Source: Nostoc sp. HK-01
GTDB lineage: Bacteria; Cyanobacteriota; Cyanobacteriia; Cyanobacteriales; Nostocaceae
Direction of reading: 5' to 3'
Assembly: GCA_003990705.1 (NCBI GenBank)
Contig: AP018318.1
Location: 1,615,501-1,679,500, forward strand
DNA: 64,000 bases
In this document: in pieces, positions 18,883 to 27,523 of the stretch
Layout of the letters: every line of letters begins with the position of its first letter
Position numbering within the stretch: the first letter of the stretch is position 1
Notes under the pieces: generated by a model
The model's input: only the letters and a program-made list of their open reading frames with translations
What the model was told of the DNA's origin: nothing
Databases searched by the model: none
Position numbers and translations under genes: made by a program

Positions 18883-19779
18883 ATGACCATCACTAAACGT
18901 CAGCTGCCAACATTTTTACGGTTTGCTAAAAGTTCTAACCTTTCCCAGAAGTTAATGATTATTGGGTTAGCCATCACCCTGTTTTTTATCTTTTTGGCAT
19001 TTTTTGCCCCTGTGTTGCAGGCTTGGGGATGGCTACAAAACCCCAAAGATTTTCTTGCTAACCCCATTCAAGAAGCACCATCAGCTAAACATTGGTTCGG
19101 CACTAGCCGTTTGGGTCATGATGTCTTTTCTCGTACCTTGTTTGGCGCACAAGCTGCTTTACAAGTGGTAATTTTAGCTACCGCGCTGAGTATGATTATT
19201 GGCGTGCCATTGGGGATGCTGAGTGGCTATCTTGGCGGTAGGTTAGATAAGCTGTTGCTGTTCCTCATGGATAGCATTTACACCTTACCAGGATTATTAC
19301 TGTCTGTAACCCTGGCGTTTGTTGTAGGCAGAGGTATTTTTAATGCCGCGATCGCAATTAGTATTGCTTACATCCCCCAATATTATCGAGTGGTTCGCAA
19401 CCATACCGTGAGTGTCAAAACCGAAGTATTTATCGAAGCAGCACAAGCAATGGGCGCTTCTACTTGGATTGTGCTATCTCGCTATTTATTTTTCAACGTC
19501 ATTCAGAGCGTACCTGTATTATTTACCCTCAACGCCGCCGATGCAATTTTAGTATTAGGCGGTTTAGGCTTTTTGGGTCTGGGGCTGCCAGAAGAAGTGC
19601 CAGAATGGGGACATGACCTAAAACAAGCCCTCGAAGCCCTCCCCACAGGTGTTTGGTGGACAACCTTGTTTCCTGGTTTAGCAATGACATTCATGGTGGT
19701 AGGGTTATCCCTACTTGGTGAGGGGTTAAATGAATTTGTCAATCCCCGTTTGCGGGGAGAAAATGGGATTCGTAAATAG
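18883..19779 (+). CDS. ABC transporter permease, DppC/OppC type
   Basis: 298 residues with five to six membrane helices; the inner-membrane permease of an oligopeptide/nickel-type ABC importer. The N-terminal OppC-like segment (LMIIGLAITLFFIFLAFFAPVL), WFGTSRLGHDVFSRTLFGA, and the EAA loop (EAAQAMGASTWIVLSRYLFFNV) that docks to the ATPase are all present. No binding protein, ATPase or partner permease lies nearby, so the rest of the transporter must be elsewhere, which is common in cyanobacteria. Substrate cannot be told. HIP1 sites are present in the gene. Confidence 0.9.
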   Translation: MTITKRQLPTFLRFAKSSNLSQKLMIIGLAITLFFIFLAFFAPVLQAWGWLQNPKDFLANPIQEAPSAKHWFGTSRLGHDVFSRTLFGAQAALQVVILATALSMIIGVPLGMLSGYLGGRLDKLLLFLMDSIYTLPGLLLSVTLAFVVGRGIFNAAIAISIAYIPQYYRVVRNHTVSVKTEVFIEAAQAMGASTWIVLSRYLFFNVIQSVPVLFTLNAADAILVLGGLGFLGLGLPEEVPEWGHDLKQALEALPTGVWWTTLFPGLAMTFMVVGLSLLGEGLNEFVNPRLRGENGIRK

Positions 19780-19783
19780 TCAT

Positions 19784-19851
19784 TTATCAATGGTCAATAG
19801 TCAATGGATAAAGTTAATATTCTTGACTATGGACTTTTGACTTTTGACCAA
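19784..19851. repeat. Heptamer short tandem repeats (STRR)
   Basis: TCAATGGTCAATAGTCAATGG at 19787-19807 and a GACTATGGACTTTTGAC series at about 19824-19849. They lie between the permease and the small gene downstream and overlap the longest reading of that gene. Confidence 0.65.
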
Positions 19852-19878
19852 ATTAGTAATTTATATAGAGAGATTTGT

Positions 19879-20079
19879 GTGAAAGATAACCTTTCTTTAA
19901 TTGCTGCCGCTGCTGGTGGGTTTATGCTATCTATGGCTTTGACTGGTATTCTGCGTGGTACACCAGTCATGGTTTTGCAAGGGCAGTCACAGGCTAATAA
20001 TTACCCAGTGGTAAATTTACAGGTTGCTTCTGTACGTTCTGATGAAAAAGTTGATTACAACTTAGAAGAACATAAGTAA
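19879..20079 (+). CDS. Small single-helix protein
   Basis: 66 residues from GTG 19879. The frame stays open to ATG 19804, but those extra codons are made of STRR heptamers, so I prefer the later start. A hydrophobic helix near the N-terminus (LIAAAAGGFMLSMALTGILRG) is followed by a short polar tail. Probably a membrane-bound or secreted small protein. It is 103 bp after the permease and 16 bp before the TPR-glycosyltransferase gene, so it may be cotranscribed with the latter. Function unknown. Confidence 0.55.
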   Translation: MKDNLSLIAAAAGGFMLSMALTGILRGTPVMVLQGQSQANNYPVVNLQVASVRSDEKVDYNLEEHK

Positions 20080-20095
20080 GCTGTAGCTGTAAGTA

Positions 20096-21541
20096 ATGAA
20101 TAATATTTCTGACAGTTTAGCGATCGCCATTCTTCATCAACAAGCGGGTCGCTTCTTTGAGGCTGAACAAATATATACCCAAACTCTGCAAGAGCAACCA
20201 AATCAGGTTGATGCTTTGTATTTATCGGGTACACTTGCCCATCAGTTAGGTGACACAGAAAAAGCGATCGCTTTTTACCGTCAAACTTTGGTCATTAATC
20301 CAGCCTTGGCCTCAGTTCACAGCAATCTTGGTATTGCTTTGAAACAGCAGGGTTTATGGAAAGAGGCAATTCAACATTATCAGGAAGCGATCGCCCTACA
20401 GCCTCACTCTGCTCAATTTCATTACAACTTGGGTCTAGTTTTTCAAGAACTAGGTAACTTAGAGTCCGCTAAAGATTCCTATCGCCAAGCGACTATTCTT
20501 CAGCCAAATTATCCCTTAGCCTACAATAACTTAGGTCTAGTGCTGCTCCACTTAGGAGAGATAGAAGCAGCCATTACCTGCTATAAAACAGCAATTCAAT
20601 TACAGCCAGATTTAGCCGAAGCCCACCAGAATTTAGCCGAAGCACTATTATTAAACGGAGATTTTGATCTTGGCTTGGCAGCTTATGAATGGCGCTGGCG
20701 AATGTTTACACCTGAACAACTACCCAACTTTGCCACACCGCAGTGGGATGGCGCTCCCTTAGATGGTAAAACTATCTTGCTGTATGCAGAACAAGGGCTA
20801 GGTGATACATTTCAGTTTATTCGCTATGCTGACTTAGTGCGCGATCGCGGTGGTCGAGTGATCGTAGCTTGTCTATTTGCTCAAGTGGAATTACTCAAAA
20901 CTGTTCCTGGTGTAGAAAAAGTTTTGGCGCTGGATGAAGAATTACCAGAGTTCCATACTCAAGCACCCTTGATGAGCTTACCTTATCTTTTGGGGACAAC
21001 TATCGAAACAATTCCGGCAAAAATACCTTATATATTTGCGTCTAAATCTCATAATTTTCAGTTAGCAGCCTCACCAGAAACTAAACTCAAAGTTGGCATT
21101 GTTTGGGCTGGTAATCCTGGAAATCGGAATGACAGTAGACGTACCTCTGGGCTACAGCCATTTTTACCATTGTTCAAAATACCAGCAGTCGAGTTTTATA
21201 GCCTTCAGGTGGGTAAAAGTTCTCAAGACTTAGCGCAACTACCTGCTGATATTAAAATTCAGGATTTGAGCAGTTATTTGCATAACTTTAATGATACAGC
21301 TGCGGCGATCACTCAATTAGATTTAGTCTTAACAATAGATACTTCAGTTGCCCACTTAGCCGGCGCACTGGGTAAACCAACCTGGGTAGTTTTGCCTTTT
21401 ATTCCTGACTGGCGATGGTTATTGCACCGAGATGACAGTCCTTGGTATCCGACAATGCGACTGTTTCGCCAAGAATCTGTGGGTGACTGGTCTGGAGTAT
21501 TTGCCAAGGTAGGGCAGAAAATTATGAAATATGAAGTGTAA
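20096..21541 (+). CDS. TPR protein with GT9-like glycosyltransferase domain
   Basis: 481 residues. Residues about 1-195 are five to six TPR units (LAYNNLGLVLLHLGEIEAAITCYKTAIQLQPDLAEAHQNLAEALL at about 145-185). After a linker (YEWRWRMF...WDG) comes a Rossmann-like region: GKTILLYAEQGLGDTFQFIRYADLV, VGIVWAGNPGNRND, and LDLVLTIDTSVAHLAGALGKPTWVVLP. The last stretch matches the C-terminal sugar-nucleotide half of heptosyltransferase-like GT9 enzymes. Such proteins are plentiful in filamentous cyanobacteria; acceptors are unknown. Sixteen bases separate it from the small gene upstream. Confidence 0.88.
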   Translation: MNNISDSLAIAILHQQAGRFFEAEQIYTQTLQEQPNQVDALYLSGTLAHQLGDTEKAIAFYRQTLVINPALASVHSNLGIALKQQGLWKEAIQHYQEAIALQPHSAQFHYNLGLVFQELGNLESAKDSYRQATILQPNYPLAYNNLGLVLLHLGEIEAAITCYKTAIQLQPDLAEAHQNLAEALLLNGDFDLGLAAYEWRWRMFTPEQLPNFATPQWDGAPLDGKTILLYAEQGLGDTFQFIRYADLVRDRGGRVIVACLFAQVELLKTVPGVEKVLALDEELPEFHTQAPLMSLPYLLGTTIETIPAKIPYIFASKSHNFQLAASPETKLKVGIVWAGNPGNRNDSRRTSGLQPFLPLFKIPAVEFYSLQVGKSSQDLAQLPADIKIQDLSSYLHNFNDTAAAITQLDLVLTIDTSVAHLAGALGKPTWVVLPFIPDWRWLLHRDDSPWYPTMRLFRQESVGDWSGVFAKVGQKIMKYEV

Positions 21542-21589
21542 AATATAGAGTTTTAGACTTCGTACTTGCCCTGTTTTGGATGTGCAATT

Positions 21590-22486
21590 GTGGATCAACC
21601 AGAAGTAATTGGGATTGATATTGGGGGAACAGCAATTAAGTTGGGGCGGTTTAGCCAAGATGGTACGTGCTTAAAATGTTTAACTGTGGAGACTCCCCAA
21701 CCAGCTACACCAGAAGCCGTTTTAGCGGTGATAGTAGATGCGATCGCCCAAATTGACCCTGATAATCAAACTATAGCTATTGGTGTAGGTATGCCTGGCC
21801 CTGCGGATGCGTCTGGACGTATTGCCAAAATCGCGATCAACTTACCTGGATGGCAAGATGTACCTTTAGCTGAATGGTTAGAAATTAAAACAGGCAAAAC
21901 CACAGTTATTGCTAACGATGCTAACTGTGCGGGAGTAGGAGAAGCTTGGTTAGGTGCGGGGCGCAACTTGCAAAATTTTATTCTGTTGACCTTGGGAACA
22001 GGAGTTGGTGGCGCAATTATCCTGGATGGTAAACTGTTTATCGGACATCAAGGAGCAGCTGGAGAATTAGGTTTAATTAGCTTCAACCCTGAAGGGCCGA
22101 TGTGTAATAGTGGCAACCAAGGCTCGTTAGAACAATATGCCTCAATTATTGCCATTCGTCGCCGTACGGGAAAAGAACCCGACCAATTAGGTGCTTTAGC
22201 CCAAGCTGGAGATGCTGAGGCTTTAGCCTTTTGGCAAGAATATGGTAGAGATTTAGGTATTGGTTTAGTTAGTTTAATTTATGTTTTAACACCACAAGCG
22301 ATCGTTATTGGTGGCGGGGTTAGTGCTAGTTTTGAATTTTTCTTACCAGCCGCCAAGGTAGAAATTGATCGACGAGTTATGTATACTTCCCGCACAGGGT
22401 TACAAATTTTGCCAGCCCAATTGGGCAATTCTGCGGGAATGGTAGGTGCTGCCAAATTAGCATGGCAGAAAATTGCTGCTGAGTAA
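21590..22486 (+). CDS. ROK-family sugar kinase, probable glucokinase
   Basis: About 298 residues from GTG 21590; the open frame starts at a TTG at 21566. ATP-binding GIDIGGTAIKLG and the ROK signature (NDANCAGVGEAWLGAG, LTLGTGVGGAIILDGKL, GHQGAAGELG) mark a ROK kinase, most likely phosphorylating glucose. The usual zinc cluster CxCGxxGC reads CNSGNQGS here, leaving only its first Cys, so zinc binding is probably lost. The gene lies 48 bp after the TPR-glycosyltransferase and its 3' end overlaps the convergent GT9 gene by 30 bp. A role in sugar supply to the neighbouring transferases is only suggested by position. Confidence 0.87.
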   Translation: MDQPEVIGIDIGGTAIKLGRFSQDGTCLKCLTVETPQPATPEAVLAVIVDAIAQIDPDNQTIAIGVGMPGPADASGRIAKIAINLPGWQDVPLAEWLEIKTGKTTVIANDANCAGVGEAWLGAGRNLQNFILLTLGTGVGGAIILDGKLFIGHQGAAGELGLISFNPEGPMCNSGNQGSLEQYASIIAIRRRTGKEPDQLGALAQAGDAEALAFWQEYGRDLGIGLVSLIYVLTPQAIVIGGGVSASFEFFLPAAKVEIDRRVMYTSRTGLQILPAQLGNSAGMVGAAKLAWQKIAAE

Positions 22487-23593
22487 AAGACCTTGAAGTT
22501 GATTAATCACCGACTCAGGAGAAAGATACGCCATACAAGGCTGATTATCTAATAAACACTCTTTATTTTTAAAAGAATTCTCCTGACATAAAGTACATTT
22601 AAAATCTGAAATAGTCAGTTTTACGTGTGGTTGCCGAGATGCCCACAACCTAATAGGGCTTGCACCATCACCATCAGCATCATTGCCAAAAACTGCCAAT
22701 GTTGGACAACCTACAGCAGCAGCAATATGCAGAGGCCCGGAATCTACAGAAATACATACTTTTGTGCGGCGAAAAGCACCTGCTAGTTCAATTAAAGAAG
22801 TTTTTCCTCGCAGATCAATAATACTTGTTGTCTCCAACAAATATTCTTCAGTATGACCAGCATTATACAAAGTTTGCTGCTCTTGGGGATGGCTACCAAT
22901 TAAGCCAATTGTTAATCCTTGAGATTCACACCAGTTGATAACTTGTTGCCAATAATATACAGACCACATTTTTGCCGGACGTGTAGCTGTGACATGAATT
23001 AATACATCAGGTACTAAAAAAGGTGGTTCTTGACTGGGTAATTCCAATTTATAAAAATCAGTTTCTATATATGCAACTCGACAGAATATTTCGCTGATAT
23101 AGTTGCTTTTGAGGATATCTTGATGTCTTTGTAAAAACTCTCGGCTATTCCAATCTTTATCTAGTAATATTTTGTGTATTGGATGATTTTCTACTTTGAG
23201 TTTGTCACGGAAATCTAAAGATAAAGCAACTCCCGCGATGTAAGTAGGACGGATAGCACTAATCATGACTAAATTGATTTCACTAAATCCATCACAATTA
23301 ATTGCTAAATCATAAGTTCCTGCTATTTGTTGACGTTCTCTTACTGCTTGTGATAAAGCATCTAAAAAATCTGGCCGCTGTGTATACAGTGAAAAACGCC
23401 AATCAATATAGGGACAATGAATTTCAAAATCTTTGGTAGTTTCACTGCCAAAAAAATCTAGTGTGCAATCAGGATATTTCTCTTTTAGCCCTCTCAATAG
23501 CGGTGTAGTAACAACAAAGTTTCCCACTTTAGTAGAAGAAAACACAGCAATGTGAGGTTTAGCGCATAGAGATTGATTTGTGAAAATCTGCAT
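22457..23593 (-). CDS. Family 9 glycosyltransferase (heptosyltransferase-like)
   Basis: 378 residues. N-terminal IAVFSSTKVGNFVVTTPLLRGLKEKYP and C-terminal RTKVCISVDSGPLHIAAAVGCPTLAVFG are the two halves of the GT-B fold of GT9, enzymes that add heptose or related sugars to lipopolysaccharide or other glycans. TRPAKMWSVYYWQQVI and DLRGKTSLIELAGAF are further family positions. A Cys-rich tail (FKCTLC, KECLL, QPCMAYL) is also seen in many family members. Cytosolic, no signal peptide. Overlaps the ROK kinase gene tail to tail. Confidence 0.88.
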   Translation of the reverse strand: MQIFTNQSLCAKPHIAVFSSTKVGNFVVTTPLLRGLKEKYPDCTLDFFGSETTKDFEIHCPYIDWRFSLYTQRPDFLDALSQAVRERQQIAGTYDLAINCDGFSEINLVMISAIRPTYIAGVALSLDFRDKLKVENHPIHKILLDKDWNSREFLQRHQDILKSNYISEIFCRVAYIETDFYKLELPSQEPPFLVPDVLIHVTATRPAKMWSVYYWQQVINWCESQGLTIGLIGSHPQEQQTLYNAGHTEEYLLETTSIIDLRGKTSLIELAGAFRRTKVCISVDSGPLHIAAAVGCPTLAVFGNDADGDGASPIRLWASRQPHVKLTISDFKCTLCQENSFKNKECLLDNQPCMAYLSPESVINQLQGLLLSSNFLPC

Positions 23594-24163
23594 CTCGTGG
23601 ATACTGGCTCAATTTATACCAAAAACGAAATTTTTCTCCAACACCTTGGCAGTTGTTTGAGAGATTGTCAAGAGCCAGGAAATGCCTTCCTCAAAACGAC
23701 ATATAGCGTTTCTAGTTAGAGTGAGATATATTTCATTATTTAATGCTTGCTTGACATATCAAGTTTTCTTGAAATATTCTTACCAACAAATGAGCTTTTT
23801 TAAAAATGTCAGGTGCAAATGTTCTCAGCAAAAGAATCTACTCAGGTTTACCAAAATTGCTGGCGCATTGCTGGCGAGAGGCTTTAGCAGAAGCAATAGG
23901 AACCTTTATTTTGGTATTTGCAGGTACTGGTGCAGTGATGGTGAACAGCATCAGTCAAAATGCTTTGACACATCTGGGTATTAGTTGTGTGTTTGGTGCT
24001 GTGGTGGCGGCGTTAATTTATGCGTTGGGACATTTAAGCGGCGCACATTTCAACCCAGCGGTGACACTGGCTTTTTGGACGAGTGGTTTTTTACCTAAAC
24101 GGCGATTGTTGCCTTATATTTTGGCACAATTAGGAGGAGCGATCGCTGCCTCAGTTTTACTAG

Positions 24164-25258
24164 AGAACTCTTGCATAAATATTTTCTGGTATGATGAAGG
24201 GTTATTTTTCTTTACGTTAGAAAAGTAAAAATAGCCACAATTTATAGAGTTTTTAATACTAGCTATTGCTGGGAAATTTTTACTTAAAAAGTTGATATTA
24301 CAAACTAATTCAGCAATTATCTATTTGCTGAATTAAGAGGATTAATTCTGATTTATTTAAGCTTTTAAATCTAATTCATGATTGTAGATTCCGGCAATCA
24401 AATTAGACCTTAAACCAAATCTGCGATGACGATTACGATATTGGTTAGATAAAATATTGAAAATCTTTAGACGACGATTAACGTGTTCGACAACGATTCT
24501 TAATCGATTCAGTTCTCGGTTATATTCCTTCTGTTCTTTAGCTAACTTTTTTCCTTTTGGTTTCTTAATCGGTGTTTCACTTAATTTATGAATTTTGGCA
24601 ATCCCTTGATACCCTTTATCCGCTATTACTTTTAGTAATTCACCGAACCTTACACCACTGGTTTTAAATAGTCGAAAATCATGAATTCTTCACTTACCAT
24701 GACCTATACAGATGATTTGACTGTTTTTTTGGTGAATAACTAATTGGGTTTTTAAAGTATGTTCTCCGGTTTTACCACTGAAAAATTTCTTTTGACCTCT
24801 TTTTGGTCTTTCAATTGGGCTTTCAGTCACATCCATCACAACTAAATCTTCTTGTGATGGCATCTTTAATAGTTCTTTCTTTCCTGGTAGACTAAACTTT
24901 CTTGAACTAATTAGAATGTTTTCAATTTTATATACTGTTCGACATACTGCGGATTATGAAAGTCCCCAATCTAATCCAATATGATAATAAGTGCGGTATT
25001 CTCTCCAATATTGAATAACCATTAAAATTTGGTCTTCAATAATTAATTTAGGACGACGACCAGATTTCTTTTTCTTTTTTTCATCAGCTTTAACTACATC
25101 AACCATAAAATCAAAGGTTTTACGGCTTACTCCAGTCATGCGCTTAAATTTTCTCGCAGTAAGCTGTTTAGCTTTCTCTATTTTCACTGCTCTTCAAATT
25201 CTTAATCGAAAATTTCCAAGCCTTTTATCATACCACAAAACACTTTTGCAAGAGTTCT
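24164..25258. mobile_element. Decayed IS5-family-type insertion sequence in the aquaporin gene
   Basis: Imperfect inverted ends: AGAACTCTTGCA at 24164 and TGCAAGAGTTCT ending at 25258, with the match continuing through TGGTATGAT for about 37 bases. It carries one transposase reading frame on the minus strand with two internal stops. No clean target duplication is visible; CTA occurs at both edges if the ends are moved by two or three bases. Size, a single HTH-plus-DDE transposase and end structure fit the IS5 family broadly (IS1031-like). The exact group needs ISfinder. Confidence 0.85.
24357..25187 (-). pseudogene. IS transposase with two in-frame stop codons
   Basis: One continuous frame of 277 codons, ATG 25187 to TAA 24357, interrupted by TAA at 24954-24956 and by a TGA within GHGK*RIHDF near 24690. 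The N-terminus has a helix-turn-helix (ARKFKRMTGVSRKTFDFMVD). The DDE pieces are VVMDVTESPIERPK, VIADKGYQG and RIVVEHVNRRLK. There is no frameshift, so decay is by point mutation only. The element cannot transpose by itself unless both stops are suppressed. Confidence 0.88.
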
Positions 25259-25665
25259 AAGTAATTAGTTTAGGAAAAGTTGGTAATTTAGGTGCAACTT
25301 TACCGTTGAATGGGAATTGGTTGCAGTCTTTAGTATTAGAGTTTGTGCTGACTTTTATTTTGATGTTGGTTATTTTCGGTTCAGGATTAGATAGACGCGC
25401 ACATATTGGTTTTGCAGGGTTAGCAATTGGTTTAACTGTAGGGGTAGAAGCTGCATTTATGGGGCCAATTACTGGTGCAAGTATGAATCCCGCGCGTTCC
25501 TTTGCGCCAGCATTTGTCGGCGGAATTTGGCAACATCACTGGGTTTATTGGATAGCACCAATTTTAGGAGCGCAATTAGCAGTGGTAGTTTATCGGCAAC
25601 TTTCCAATAACTTTCAAGATTGTCAGAAATCCTAATTCTGACTCTCGAATTATGCTGTATGTCTG

Positions 25666-26118
25666 TTACTCAGGTAAATACTCATCATTGGTTACATCTA
25701 GGATTTTGTAGGGACATACACTGGGAAAAGATTCTATTGGTAAACCAGTTTCAGCTTTTGCTTGCTTAATAGCTTGTGCATAACATTCTGCAAAAATGCC
25801 GTCAATATAAGATTTAAGACTAGGCGATTCATGTAGCGCTTCATTTACACGTCTACGATGTTCAATGATGCTTGCTTCCCAGCTACCGCTTCTGTGTTCA
25901 GGCTGAAATTGCCATTTGAGTAAATGCAGCAAAATCACAATCAGATTACTTTTGAGGCTGCGACGCTCACTCCTTCCCATGTCCGCAATTTCTTCAATGA
26001 GATTTTTCCAGTCCACATTTGCATAGTCCTGACTTTGCAATTTTTTTACAGTTGCTTCTATCCATTGCAAGTAGTCGATCTCATATGAGGTTTGAGAATG
26101 AACCTTGAGGGAAGACAT
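25666..26118 (-). CDS. DUF29 family protein
   Basis: 150 residues matching the DUF29 pattern: YEIDYLQWIEATVKKLQSQDYANVDWKNLIEEIADMGRSERRSLKSNL, then LLHLLKWQFQPE, SW, RR, and Y...ARAQA-like YAQAIKQAKAETGLP near the end. DUF29 proteins are abundant and multicopy in filamentous cyanobacteria; no function is established. No signal peptide or membrane segment. The short gap to the broken aquaporin gene (30 bp, tail to tail) shows no terminator. Confidence 0.9.
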   Translation of the reverse strand: MSSLKVHSQTSYEIDYLQWIEATVKKLQSQDYANVDWKNLIEEIADMGRSERRSLKSNLIVILLHLLKWQFQPEHRSGSWEASIIEHRRRVNEALHESPSLKSYIDGIFAECYAQAIKQAKAETGLPIESFPSVCPYKILDVTNDEYLPE

Positions 26119-26336
26119 GGCGTTTTTTGTAGGGGATAGTTAGACTCACATCTTGCATAATTATAGTTTGTACAGGTGCGATCACTGCCTCTAATACCAA
26201 TTCTCTTGGCAAACTCTAACGCAGGCAAGAGCCTGTTCTGAGGTGTCATAGGCTGTGTGAGTACCACACCTGAAGATATTGCTTATTTTATAATTTAAGT
26301 TAATATAAAAATGTAACACTTTTATATTCATATAAA

Positions 26337-26927
26337 ATGATGCCAGTTGTTAGAATACCTGATCCCATTTACAAGCGTCTTCAAGCGATCGCTGTTCCAT
26401 TTGAAGATACACCTGTTACCGTCATAGAAAAGCTTCTAGATGAATATGAGGCGCGTCAGCAGTTACAGAAAATGCCTCAAGCAGAAGATTGTGAGACTGA
26501 AAATGTTATTTCTGTCAATTTAGCAGCAGAAAATTATCATATTCTCAATCCTGATAGTCCTGACCACTTGCACCATACTAGAGTTTTACAGGCTTATTTA
26601 AATAACCAGCAAATTAAGAAACCGAACTGGAATAAAATTGTAGATAAAGTACACGAACTCGCTATTCATCAAGGGATGTCTGTAGACGAGTTAATCAAAG
26701 TTACCCTTTGCCGTATTGTTCAAGGCGAGAAACACGATTCTGGGTTTCATTATTTGCCCGATGTGAATATTTCAGTACAAGGGGTAGATGCAAACCTAGC
26801 ATGGCGTAACACGTTCCATCTACTCAAGACTTTGAAAATACCAGTTGAAATATACTTTGAGTGGCGCAATAAAGAAGGGGCTGCATATCCTGGTGAAAAG
26901 GGCAAGCTCATTTGGAGTCATCAATAA
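26337..26927 (+). CDS. Putative DNA-binding protein with ribbon-helix-helix-like N-terminus
   Basis: 196 residues. The N-terminus, VVRIPDPIYKRLQAIAVPFEDTPVTVIEKLLDEYE, has the strand-helix-helix spacing of ribbon-helix-helix regulators. The middle is polar. The C-terminal 110 residues are an unassigned domain (WNKIVDKVHELAIHQGMSVDELIKVT, then ISVQGVDANLAWRNTFHLLKTLKIPVEIYFEWRN). Such N-termini are common in small cyanobacterial regulators and antitoxin-like proteins, but no toxin partner overlaps it. The start could be Met 1 or Met 2. Followed 3 bp later by a hairpin. Confidence 0.68.
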   Translation: MMPVVRIPDPIYKRLQAIAVPFEDTPVTVIEKLLDEYEARQQLQKMPQAEDCETENVISVNLAAENYHILNPDSPDHLHHTRVLQAYLNNQQIKKPNWNKIVDKVHELAIHQGMSVDELIKVTLCRIVQGEKHDSGFHYLPDVNISVQGVDANLAWRNTFHLLKTLKIPVEIYFEWRNKEGAAYPGEKGKLIWSHQ

Positions 26928-26929
26928 AA

Positions 26930-26966
26930 GTTACACTTATAAATAAAAAATTTATGAGTCTGTAAC
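26930..26966 (+). terminator. AT-rich hairpin after the RHH-like gene
   Basis: GTTACA pairs with TGTAAC and ATAAAT with ATTTAT around an A-rich loop. No strong T-run follows, so it may be a weak terminator or an mRNA-stabilising end. Confidence 0.5.
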
Positions 26967-26991
26967 ATAAATATAAAAATAATAAGAAAAT

Positions 26992-27198
26992 ATGAAAAAT
27001 GAACCAACTGCTGAAAGACAACCAACAGCAGAACAGCTACAGTCTTTATATAGGGTTTTGTAACAACTCATAAATGTGATGTTTCAGCCAATTCACCTGA
27101 TGCGTTTGGATGAAAGGTCGCTTAATATATTTATCCTAGCGGGAAAGAATGAACAGATAGAATTTGAAATTTTACCGAATGGTAGAATAGAGCCATAA
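26992..27198 (+). pseudogene. Small DUF6888-like gene with a nonsense codon
   Basis: One 69-codon frame from ATG 26992 to TAA 27198, interrupted at codon 24 by TAA (27061-27063), where CAA would restore it. The reading around the stop (QLQSLYRVL*QLINVMFQPIHLMRLDE, then RSLNIFILAGKNEQIEFEILPNG) matches the small cyanobacterial family I recall as DUF6888, usually followed by a DUF6887 gene, as here. Both pieces look conserved, so the stop is recent or a sequencing error. The family name is from memory. Confidence 0.68.
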
Positions 27199-27270
27199 CA
27201 AAAACAAACAACTTTGGGCTAGTATAGCTGCTATACCAGCTATACTAGGGGTTGTGGGTAGAATAAGACA

Positions 27271-27471
27271 ATGAAAAGAGCAAACTACGCCGCAATGAGT
27301 GATCAAGAGCTAAAACGTTACTTGCTCAACCACAGAGAATATCAGGAAGCGTTTTATGTTTATATGGATAGAAGAAAAGCTCGTCATCGAGACACTGCTA
27401 TTGAGCTAGATGATCCAGCTTGGGAAGAAAAGATAATAGCTTTGATTCATAAACAATTAGGTTCTAGTTAA
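27271..27471 (+). CDS. Small DUF6887-like protein
   Basis: 66 residues: ANYAAMSDQELKRYLLNHREYQEAFYVYMDRRKAR, then ELDDPAWEEKIIALIHKQL. Mostly helical and charged. I recall this pattern as DUF6887, which occurs next to DUF6888 genes in many cyanobacteria. The linkage suggests that the two proteins act together, perhaps toxin-antitoxin-like, but no activity is known to me. Here the partner just upstream is broken by a stop codon. A bidirectional terminator separates it from sdhA. Confidence 0.75.
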   Translation: MKRANYAAMSDQELKRYLLNHREYQEAFYVYMDRRKARHRDTAIELDDPAWEEKIIALIHKQLGSS

Positions 27472-27476
27472 TGCTT

Positions 27477-27513
27477 AATCGAGGTGGACAATATGTTGAA
27501 AGTCACCTCGATT
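27477..27513. terminator. Bidirectional terminator between convergent genes
   Basis: AATCGAGGTG and CACCTCGATT form a perfect 10-bp stem around a 17-base loop, between the 66-residue gene and sdhA. Confidence 0.75.
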
Positions 27514-27523
27514 TACCGTTTAC

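Larger units (their letters stand above)
23806..25635 (+). pseudogene. Aquaporin (MIP family) gene split by an insertion sequence
   Basis: The N-terminal half (23806-24163: REALAEAIGTFILVFAGTG, then SGAHFNPAVTLAF with the first NPA) and the C-terminal half (25259-25635: LGKVGNLGATLPLNGN, then GASMNPARSFAPAF with the second NPA) belong to one water/glycerol channel. Removing 24164-25258 (1095 bases, 365 codons) rejoins the frame to give 244 residues, normal for the family. The read-through product as it stands ends in IS-derived residues after about 119 native ones and lacks the second NPA half, so no channel can form. Both halves are otherwise intact, so the insertion is not ancient. Confidence 0.93.

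Noticed and set aside
23682-23984. 100-residue ORF overlapping the aquaporin start
   Set aside because: It reads another frame of the aquaporin gene; the MIP motifs are in the 23806 frame.
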